Shown: positions 58,065-64,000 of the stretch, piece after piece
Numbering within the stretch: position 1 is the stretch's first letter
Layout of the letters: every line of letters begins with the position of its first letter
NCBI RefSeq assembly: GCF_025506335.1
Contig: NZ_JANZYO010000005.1
Coordinates: forward strand, 124,001 to 188,000
Direction of reading: 5' to 3'
Source of the DNA: Mumia quercus
GTDB taxonomy: Bacteria > Actinomycetota > Actinomycetes > Propionibacteriales > Nocardioidaceae
Length of the DNA: 64,000 nt
Translations under genes and position numbers: made by a program
The notes under the pieces: generated by a model
What the model was told of the DNA's origin: nothing
The model's input: the letters and a program-made list of their open reading frames with translations, nothing else
Databases searched by the model: none

Positions 58065-60263
58065 GTGGCGGTGACCCCGCAGACCAAGCTCGCGAACGTC
58101 GTCGGCGACAAGACGGCGAAGGCGTTCGAGCGCAGCTTCGGGATCGTGACCGTCGGCGACCTGCTGCGCCACTACCCGCGTCGCTACGCCGCGCGAGGAG
58201 ACCTCACCGACCTCTCCGCTTTGACGGTGGACGAGCACGTCACCGTCGTCGCGCGGGTCGACCACGTCAAGGAGTACCCGTTCCGTCCGAAGGGCGGAGG
58301 CCGGCCGGGAGGGACCAACGTCCGTACGGAGGTCGTGGTGACCGACGGCACGGGGGAGCTGGTGCTCACGTTCTTCCGGCAGCCCTGGATCGCCAAGCGG
58401 CTGAGCCCGGGCACCGTGGGGATGTTCGCCGGCAAGGTGAACGCGTTCCGTGGCCGCAAGCAGCTGCTGCACCCCGAGGTGAGGCAGGCCGACTCCGAGG
58501 ACGAGGCACGCGACCGGGCGGAGGAGTTCGCCAGCCAGATCCTGCCGATCTACCCGGCGACGCAGGCGGTGTCGTCGTGGACCGTCGAACGCACGGTGGG
58601 GCTCGTCCTCGACTCTCTCGACGTCGCAGACGACCCGTTGCCGGAGCCGGTCCGCCGCGAGCACGGCTTCGTCGACCTCGCGACGGCCCTGCACGGCATC
58701 CACCGTCCCCACGAGGACCGCGACTACGAGGAGGCGCGCCGTCGGCTGCGGTACGAGGAGGCGTTCGTCCTCCAGGCCACGTTGGCGGTGCGTCGCCGTG
58801 TGCTGGCCCAGGCGGCGGCGACACGACGCCCGTACGTGCCGGGCGGTCTGCGCGACCGGTTCGAGGCGCAGCTGCCGTTCGCGCTGACGGACGGCCAGCG
58901 GGAGGTGGTGGCGCAGATCGCCGCCGACCTCGACCGCGACAAGCCGATGCAGCGGCTCCTGCAGGGCGAGGTCGGGTCCGGCAAGACGGTGGTCGCACTG
59001 CTCGCGATGCTGCAGGTCGTCGACGACGGGGGACAGGCGGTCATGCTGGCGCCGACCGAGGTGCTCGCCCAACAGCACTACCGCTCCATGGTCGCGATGC
59101 TCGGCCCGATGGCCGAGGCAGGCATGCTCGGGAGCGCGGAGGCTGCCACGCGCGTCCGACTCCTCACCGGGTCGCTCGGCAAGAAGGCGCGTCAGGAGGC
59201 GCTCCTGGACGCACAGACGGGGGAGGCCGGCATCGTCGTCGGGACGCACGCGCTGCTCGAGGACCGGGTCGGGTTCGCCGAGCTCGGGCTGGTCGTCGTC
59301 GACGAGCAGCACCGCTTCGGGGTCGAGCAGCGCGCCGCGCTGACCGCCAAGGCCGACGATGCGCCGCACCTGCTCGTCATGACCGCCACACCGATCCCGC
59401 GCACCGTCGCCATGACCGTCTTCGGCGACCTCGACACGTCGACGCTGCGCGAGCTGCCGCGTGGCCGCCAACCCATCCAGTCGACGGTCGTACCCGCCGC
59501 GGAGAAGCCCGCGTGGCTCGACCGGACCTGGGAGCGGATCCGCGAGGAGGTCGAGCAGGGCCGGCAGGCGTACGTGGTCTGCCCGCGGATCGGAGACGAC
59601 GCGGAGGAGGCCGACGAGGCGCCGCCCCTCGACGACGAGGCCGAGACGCGTCCCCTCACGTCTGTGGTCGCGCTGCACGACCTGCTGCGCGACGGGCCGC
59701 TGGCCGGGTTGCGGCTCGGTCTCCTGCACGGTCGGCTGCCGGCGGAGGAGAAGGACACCGGCATGCGTGCGTTCGCCGCGGGGGAGGTCGACGTGCTCGT
59801 GGCCACGACCGTCATCGAGGTCGGGGTCGACGTCCCGAACGCGACGGCGATGGTGATCATGGACGCCGACCGGTTCGGCGTCTCCCAGCTCCACCAGCTG
59901 CGGGGCCGGGTCGGCCGTGGAGCGCACGCGGGTCTGTGCCTGCTCGTCACCGGTGCTCCGGTGGGGAGTCTCGCCCGGGAGCGCCTCGACGCGGTGGCGG
60001 CGACGGCGGACGGCTTCGCGCTGTCGCGGCTCGACGTCGAGATGCGCCGCGAGGGCGACGTGCTGGGTGTCCGACAGTCCGGCGTACGCTCCAGCCTGCG
60101 CCTGCTGTCGGTGGTGCGTGACGAGGACGTGATCGCGACCGCACGTGACGACGCGGCTGCCGTCGTCGCCGCCGACCCGTCGCTCGTGGCCCACCCAGCG
60201 CTGGCCGCAGCGGTGCGCGAGCTCGAGGACAGCACGCAGGCCGACTACCTGGAGAAGACATGA
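58065..60263 (+). CDS. recG: ATP-dependent DNA helicase RecG
   Basis: RecG rewinds and reverses stalled replication forks. The 732-residue protein has an N-terminal wedge/OB part, Walker A LLQGEVGSGKTVVAL, DEQH box (VVVDEQHRFGVEQR), MTATPIPRTVAMT and helicase C motifs (VATTVIEVGVDVPNA, QLRGRVGRG). GTG 58065 has AGGAGG six bases upstream; the frame extends back into the kinase gene but those residues are not conserved-looking. It overlaps the next gene (ATGA). Confidence 0.96.
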   Translation: MAVTPQTKLANVVGDKTAKAFERSFGIVTVGDLLRHYPRRYAARGDLTDLSALTVDEHVTVVARVDHVKEYPFRPKGGGRPGGTNVRTEVVVTDGTGELVLTFFRQPWIAKRLSPGTVGMFAGKVNAFRGRKQLLHPEVRQADSEDEARDRAEEFASQILPIYPATQAVSSWTVERTVGLVLDSLDVADDPLPEPVRREHGFVDLATALHGIHRPHEDRDYEEARRRLRYEEAFVLQATLAVRRRVLAQAAATRRPYVPGGLRDRFEAQLPFALTDGQREVVAQIAADLDRDKPMQRLLQGEVGSGKTVVALLAMLQVVDDGGQAVMLAPTEVLAQQHYRSMVAMLGPMAEAGMLGSAEAATRVRLLTGSLGKKARQEALLDAQTGEAGIVVGTHALLEDRVGFAELGLVVVDEQHRFGVEQRAALTAKADDAPHLLVMTATPIPRTVAMTVFGDLDTSTLRELPRGRQPIQSTVVPAAEKPAWLDRTWERIREEVEQGRQAYVVCPRIGDDAEEADEAPPLDDEAETRPLTSVVALHDLLRDGPLAGLRLGLLHGRLPAEEKDTGMRAFAAGEVDVLVATTVIEVGVDVPNATAMVIMDADRFGVSQLHQLRGRVGRGAHAGLCLLVTGAPVGSLARERLDAVAATADGFALSRLDVEMRREGDVLGVRQSGVRSSLRLLSVVRDEDVIATARDDAAAVVAADPSLVAHPALAAAVRELEDSTQADYLEKT

Positions 60264-60973
60264 CGGGTGAGCGCAGGGAGTTCGTCGACGAAGACCTGTC
60301 GGGCGCGAGGGTCGTCCGGTCCGTGCTGGCCGGTGTCGTCATGCGCGGGGTCTACGTCGCGGGCATGGATCTCGACACGCCGGACCTCGCCGACGGTCCG
60401 CTCTTCGTCAACGGGATCGACGTCGCACCGTACGTCGAGGGCGAGCTCGCCAAGCGCTTCCCCGGCCGTGAGCTCAAGGTCGCGACCGACCCCGAGGGCC
60501 TGCGCGAGGCGTGGTCGGCCGTCGAGGCCGCGTGGGCCGACGCGCTCGTCACGGCGCGCGGGCGCGAGGACGTCTCTGTCGACGGTGAGTGGACCTTCGC
60601 TCAGACCCTCCGCCACCTCGTGCTGGCCACGGACGTGTGGCTGAAGGGCGCGATCTTCGGGGAGCAGCAGCCGTACCACCCGATCGGCCAGCCGTTCACC
60701 GAGTTCGCCGACACCGGAGGCGACCTCACGATCTTCCGTGAGCCGACCTCGTACGACGAGGTGCTCGCGGTCCGTGGCGAGCACCAGGCGCTGGTCAGGG
60801 AGTCCCTCGACCACGTGACTCCCGAGATCCTCGCTGAGCCCCGTACCGACCCCTGGCGGCCGCAGGCCAGCGTGAGCGTGCTGCAGTGCCTGCACGTCGT
60901 CCTCAACGAGGAGTGGGAGCACCTGAGGTTCGCGCTGCGCGACCTCGAGACCGACGAGCGGCGGCGTTCGTGA
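60260..60973 (+). CDS. DinB-family protein with pentapeptide-like N-terminus
   Basis: The 237-residue product has a short N-terminal stretch (DEDLSGARVVRSVLAGV) resembling pentapeptide repeats, then a DinB_2-type four-helix domain (TLRHLVLATDVWL, LQCLHVVLNEEWEHL) with three His residues positioned as metal ligands. DinB-fold proteins include thiol-dependent transferases; the activity here is unknown. It lies between recG and rsmD, overlapping both by four bases, and is read as part of that operon. Confidence 0.8.
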   Translation: MTGERREFVDEDLSGARVVRSVLAGVVMRGVYVAGMDLDTPDLADGPLFVNGIDVAPYVEGELAKRFPGRELKVATDPEGLREAWSAVEAAWADALVTARGREDVSVDGEWTFAQTLRHLVLATDVWLKGAIFGEQQPYHPIGQPFTEFADTGGDLTIFREPTSYDEVLAVRGEHQALVRESLDHVTPEILAEPRTDPWRPQASVSVLQCLHVVLNEEWEHLRFALRDLETDERRRS

Positions 60974-61536
60974 CACGGATCATCGCGGGTGCGCTCGGCG
61001 GCCGTCGGCTGGCGACCCCGCCCGGTTCCGCGACGCGGCCGACCTCCGACCGCGTGCGCGAGGCGATGTTCTCGGCGCTGGAGACGCGACTCGGCGGGTT
61101 CGACGACGTGCGCGTGCTCGACCTGTACGCCGGGTCGGGCGCTCTGGGTCTCGAGGCGGTCTCGCGTGGGGCGGTCCACGCGACGCTCGTCGAGGCCGAC
61201 CGGCGTACGGCACAGGTGATCCGCCGCAACGTGCGCGAGCTGGGGGTCTCGGACTCGGTCGCGGTCGTGGCGGAGAAGGTGCGCTCGTTCGTCCGTACGC
61301 CGCCGCCGGCGCCGTACGACCTCCTCGTCCTCGACCCTCCGTACGACGTGCCGAACGACGAGGTCAGCGCCGTGCTCGAGGTGGTGACGTCGTCGGGGTG
61401 GTGGACGAGCGACGGCGTCGTCGTCGTGGAGCGCTCCTCCCGTGACGGCGCGTTCGCGTGGCCGGAGGCCGTCGAGCCGCTCGTCGACCGCCGCTACGGC
61501 GAGACGACGCTTTGGTACGGTCGGCCGCATGACTAG
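60970..61536 (+). CDS. rsmD: 16S rRNA (guanine(966)-N(2))-methyltransferase RsmD
   Basis: RsmD methylates G966 of 16S rRNA. The 188-residue protein has the SAM fold LDLYAGSGALGLEAVSRGA and the catalytic LLVLDPPYD. GTG 60970 overlaps the DinB-like stop. coaD begins inside its end, the usual rsmD-coaD order. Confidence 0.95.
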   Translation: MTRIIAGALGGRRLATPPGSATRPTSDRVREAMFSALETRLGGFDDVRVLDLYAGSGALGLEAVSRGAVHATLVEADRRTAQVIRRNVRELGVSDSVAVVAEKVRSFVRTPPPAPYDLLVLDPPYDVPNDEVSAVLEVVTSSGWWTSDGVVVVERSSRDGAFAWPEAVEPLVDRRYGETTLWYGRPHD

Positions 61537-62005
61537 GGCTGCCTGTCCGGGTTCGTTCGACCCTGTGACCCTCGGGCACGTCGACATCATCGCCCGCACG
61601 TCGCGGCTCTTCGACGAGGTCGTCGTCGCCGTGGGGGTCAACGACTCCAAGCGTGTGATGTTCAACACCGACGAGCGTGTGGGGCTGCTCGAGGAGGTCC
61701 TCGCCGACCTCCCGAACGTGCGCGTGATGACGTTCTCGGGCCTGCTCGTCGACTTCTGCACGGAGCACGACATCTCCGCGGTCGTGAAAGGACTGCGGGC
61801 GGTCTCGGACTTCGACTACGAGCTGCAGATGGCCCAGATGAACTCCACGCTGGCGCGCGTCGACACGCTCTTCATGCCGACGAGCCCGGCGTACTCCTAC
61901 CTCGCCTCGAGCCTCGTCAAGGAGGTCGCGCGCCACGGTGGGGACGTCTCCGAGCACGTTCCCCCCGTCGTCCTCGCGGCGCTGAAGGAGAAGCTCGCCG
62001 GCTAG
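61529..62005 (+). CDS. coaD: Pantetheine-phosphate adenylyltransferase
   Basis: CoaD makes dephospho-CoA from phosphopantetheine and ATP. The 158-residue protein has CPGSFDPVTLGHVDII at the start, with the nucleotidyl-transferase His, and AYSYLASSLVKEVARHGGDV near the end, the standard family positions. ATG 61529 overlaps rsmD by eight bases and has TACGGT (61516-61521) seven bases before it, so it may also have its own leaderless promoter. Confidence 0.96.
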   Translation: MTRAACPGSFDPVTLGHVDIIARTSRLFDEVVVAVGVNDSKRVMFNTDERVGLLEEVLADLPNVRVMTFSGLLVDFCTEHDISAVVKGLRAVSDFDYELQMAQMNSTLARVDTLFMPTSPAYSYLASSLVKEVARHGGDVSEHVPPVVLAALKEKLAG

Positions 62006-62043
62006 GCGGACGGCGCGGTTCGCGTCGACGTGGGGACGTTCGC

Positions 62044-62049
62044 TATCCT
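62044..62049 (+). promoter_or_regulatory. -10 element of the DUF177-rpmF-rnc operon
   Basis: TATCCT at 62044-62049 is a good -10 hexamer in the 96-base gap after coaD. The mRNA would have a leader of about 45 bases containing AAGGAG before GTG 62102. No clear -35 is seen. Confidence 0.55.
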
Positions 62050-62101
62050 GGTCCGTGGCCTGCAACTGGGCCGCACCTCGCCATGCCTCTAAGGAGTACG
62101 T

Positions 62102-62689
62102 GTGACCACGCTCGACTCCCGGGCGCCGTTCGTTCTCGACACCCACGAGATCGCGCGCCGACCCGGAACGCAGCGTGAGCTGACGCTCTCCGAGAAGGCG
62201 CCGGCGAGGATGGGTGTCGATATGCTCGGTGTGCCCGAGGGAAGTGACATCGATCTCGAACTCCGGCTCGAGTCGGTCATGGAAGGAATCCTCGTCACGG
62301 GGACCGCCTCGGTGCACACGTCAGGTGAGTGCGTACGCTGCCTTCGGGAGATCGACGGTGAGATGACCGTCGACCTTCAGGAGCTGTACGTCTACGAAGG
62401 CGACGAGGATGACGACATCTCCCGGCTCGAGGGAGACCTGCTCGATCTTGAGCCTGTCCTGCGGGACGCGGTGGTGCTTGCGCTTCCGCACAACCCGTTG
62501 TGTGTTCCGGACTGCCCGGGACTGTGCCCCGAGTGTGGGGTGCGGCTCGCGGACGACCCAGAACACACACACGGCGAAGCCGTCGACCCCCGCTGGTCGG
62601 CGCTCAGCCAGCTGATCGAAGGCAACGACCGCCCCGCGGGCGGTTCGGAGGCGACCGGGCCCGTGTCCGGTCCAGACGAGGAGAAGTAG
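62102..62689 (+). CDS. DUF177 (YceD-like) protein
   Basis: YceD proteins are conserved before rpmF and are linked to ribosome or rRNA maturation. The 195-residue product has [20 protein letters not shown] and [19 protein letters not shown], Cys pairs likely to bind zinc. AAGGAG lies six bases before GTG 62102. It is the first gene of an operon with rpmF and rnc. Confidence 0.92.
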   Translation: MTTLDSRAPFVLDTHEIARRPGTQRELTLSEKAPARMGVDMLGVPEGSDIDLELRLESVMEGILVTGTASVHTSGECVRCLREIDGEMTVDLQELYVYEGDEDDDISRLEGDLLDLEPVLRDAVVLALPHNPLCVPDCPGLCPECGVRLADDPEHTHGEAVDPRWSALSQLIEGNDRPAGGSEATGPVSGPDEEK

Positions 62690-62691
62690 AA

Positions 62692-62877
62692 GTGGCAGTC
62701 CCGAAGCGCAAGATGTCGCGCAGCAACACCCGCCACCGCCGTTCGCAGTGGAAGGCTGCCGCGCCGCAGCTCGTGATCTGCGCCAACCCCGCGTGCCGCG
62801 CCAAGCACCTGCCGCACCGCGCCTGCCCCGAGTGCGGCCAGTACGGCCCCCGCGGCGAGCTGCGTCAGGTTCTCTGA
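62692..62877 (+). CDS. rpmF: 50S ribosomal protein L32
   Basis: The 61-residue protein starts [20 protein letters not shown] and has CANPAC ... CPECG, so it is the zinc form of L32. GTG 62692 lies two bases behind the DUF177 stop, and GAGGAGAAG precedes it. rnc starts 11 bases after its end. Confidence 0.96.
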   Translation: MAVPKRKMSRSNTRHRRSQWKAAAPQLVICANPACRAKHLPHRACPECGQYGPRGELRQVL

Positions 62878-62888
62878 GCAGGCAGCCC

Positions 62889-63686
62889 GTGCCCGACGTC
62901 GTTGACGGCGCTGATGCGGTCTCGAACGCCGAGCTGCTCACGCAGCTCGGCGTGCCCGGCCTCGAGCCGGGCCTGCTGACCCAGGCCCTGACCCACCGCT
63001 CGTACGCGTACGAGAACGGCGGCATCCCCAACAACGAGCGCCTCGAGTTCCTCGGTGACGCCGTGCTGGGGCTGGTCGTCACCGACACGCTCTACAAGGC
63101 GCACCCCGACCTCCCTGAAGGCCGCCTCGCGAAGTTGCGCGCTGCGGTCGTGAACGCGCGCGCTCTTGCGGACGTGGCGCGGACCCTCGGTCTGGGTGCC
63201 TACCTGAGGCTCGGACGCGGCGAGGAGGCGACCGGCGGCCGCGACAAGTCGTCGATCCTCTCCGACACGGTCGAAGCGCTGATCGGCGCGATCTATCTTC
63301 AGGAGGGGTTCGAGGGCGCGGGCGTCGTCGTCCACCGCCTCTTCGATCCGGTGATGGCGCGCGCCGCTGAGCTCGGCGCCGGCCTCGACTGGAAGACGAG
63401 CCTCCAGGAGCTCTCCTCCGACCACGGTCTCGGCGTCCCCGAGTACCGTCTGTCCGAGGAGGGCCCCGACCACGACAAGACCTTCACCGCGCACGTGCGG
63501 GTTGGTGGTCAGGTCTACGGCGAGGGTGTCGGCCACTCCAAGAAGGAGGCCGAGCAGCAGGTCGCCGAGACGGCGTGGCGCGCGATCAAGGCCACCGTCG
63601 ACGTCGTCGACCACGAGGCCGGGTCGGTGGCCCCCGCGGCCGAGGTCGTCGAGGCTGCCGAGTCGGCGCGCCGTTCTGGTTCCTGA
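62889..63686 (+). CDS. rnc: Ribonuclease III
   Basis: RNase III cleaves double-stranded RNA and matures rRNA. The 265-residue protein has [14 protein letters not shown] with the catalytic acid pair, [13 protein letters not shown], and a C-terminal double-strand RNA-binding domain ending before an Ala/Val-rich tail. GTG 62889 follows rpmF. mutM begins 18 bases later. Confidence 0.95.
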   Translation: MPDVVDGADAVSNAELLTQLGVPGLEPGLLTQALTHRSYAYENGGIPNNERLEFLGDAVLGLVVTDTLYKAHPDLPEGRLAKLRAAVVNARALADVARTLGLGAYLRLGRGEEATGGRDKSSILSDTVEALIGAIYLQEGFEGAGVVVHRLFDPVMARAAELGAGLDWKTSLQELSSDHGLGVPEYRLSEEGPDHDKTFTAHVRVGGQVYGEGVGHSKKEAEQQVAETAWRAIKATVDVVDHEAGSVAPAAEVVEAAESARRSGS

Positions 63687-63704
63687 CTCGGCGCCGCGCC
63701 TTCC

Positions 63705-64000
63705 GTGCCCGAGCTTCCCGAGGTCGAGGTCGTCCGCCGTGGTCTCGCCGACCACGTCTCCGGACGTCGGATCGACCGCGTCGAGGTGCTCCACCCGCGG
63801 CCCGTCAGGCGTCACCTCCCAGGGCCCGAGGACTTCGCGCTGCGCCTGACCGGTGAGCGCTTCACGGGAGCATCACGTCGGGGCAAGTACCTCTGGCTGC
63901 CGCTGGACTCCGGCGACGCCGTCCTCGCGCACCTGGGGATGAGCGGCCAGTTCCTGGTCCAGCCCCCCAGCGCCGCCACCGAACGGCACCTCCGTGTCGT
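63705..64000 (+). CDS. mutM: Formamidopyrimidine-DNA glycosylase, N-terminal part (cut by window edge)
   Basis: MutM removes oxidised purines such as 8-oxoguanine. The visible 98 residues begin with the catalytic [13 protein letters not shown], in which the Pro after the initiator is the nucleophile, and continue through [13 protein letters not shown] (the catalytic Lys region) and [12 protein letters not shown] 63705 is the only start that leaves Pro second. The helix-two-turn-helix and zinc finger lie beyond the right edge. Confidence 0.94.
   Translation, partial: MPELPEVEVVRRGLADHVSGRRIDRVEVLHPRPVRRHLPGPEDFALRLTGERFTGASRRGKYLWLPLDSGDAVLAHLGMSGQFLVQPPSAATERHLRV

Overview
The window is 64 kb of very GC-rich DNA with GTG and ATG starts. 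Many starts sit 6-8 bases behind a TANNNT-like hexamer, the usual look of leaderless actinobacterial genes. The gene order (holA-rpsT-lepA-hemW-hrcA-dnaJ-phoH-ybeY-CNNM/CBS-era; recO-uppS; leuCD-hup-cofC-plsC-gpsA-ddl-thiL-rpmB-recG-rsmD-coaD-rpmF-rnc-mutM) is chromosomal core of an actinobacterium. It fits Nocardioidales best: an HU with a Lys/Ala-rich tail, cofC for coenzyme F420, DUF3097 and DUF3515 proteins, and an NdgR-type IclR regulator beside leuCD. The genus cannot be read from the sequence alone. I saw no insertion sequence, phage, CRISPR array or rRNA.

Layout. 1-2.4 kb: the left-cut end of a sugar ABC transporter (ATPase and lipoprotein binding protein). Its 480-base upstream region holds a perfect Crp/GlxR-type site and two LacI-family-type operators. 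2.4-7.7 kb: degV, competence genes comEA-comEC, and holA. 7.7-21.6 kb: translation and stress housekeeping (rpsT, lepA, a long-chain acyl-CoA ligase, hemW, a CIRCE-controlled hrcA-dnaJ pair, phoH, ybeY, a CBS membrane protein, a cytidine-deaminase-like protein without its zinc ligands, era). 21.6-36.0 kb: an accessory block between era and recO. It carries two paralogous septum-formation-type lipoproteins, a flavodoxin-like protein, leuA with a Leu-rich leader peptide, and a frameshifted AfsR/SARP-type regulator. Divergent from that regulator is a 1044-residue secreted protein with lectin-like, aerolysin-like and Ig-like regions. A HxlR/oxidoreductase/MFS divergon and a DUF305 lipoprotein with a copper-type (CsoR/RicR) operator complete the block. 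36.0-42.8 kb: recO, uppS, a YchJ-like protein, an FAH-family enzyme, gltX, tRNA-Gln and tRNA-Glu, then an alkylation-repair pair (AdaA-AlkA fusion and Ogt). 42.8-56.4 kb: ndgR divergent from leuCD, hup, a small OB-fold-like protein, cofC, plsC-like, gpsA, a Cys/Met PLP enzyme divergent from ddl, DUF3515, a lone Lrp-type sensor domain, thiL, an AraC regulator divergent from a berberine-bridge-type oxidase, rpmB. 56.4-64 kb: a FakA-like kinase, recG, a DinB-like protein, rsmD, coaD, a DUF177 protein, rpmF, rnc and the start of mutM.

How the parts work together. Leucine synthesis is split over two loci with different apparent controls: a translational attenuator at leuA and an NdgR-type operator at leuCD. 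Protein quality control (hrcA/dnaJ), ribosome maturation (ybeY, era, phoH, rnc), L28, L32 and S20, and tRNA charging (gltX with its tRNAs) form the core. The most novel locus is at 26-32.3 kb. A candidate secreted pore-forming lectin lies next to a divergent pathway-type regulator, and that regulator is broken in this sequence by a net one-base frameshift.
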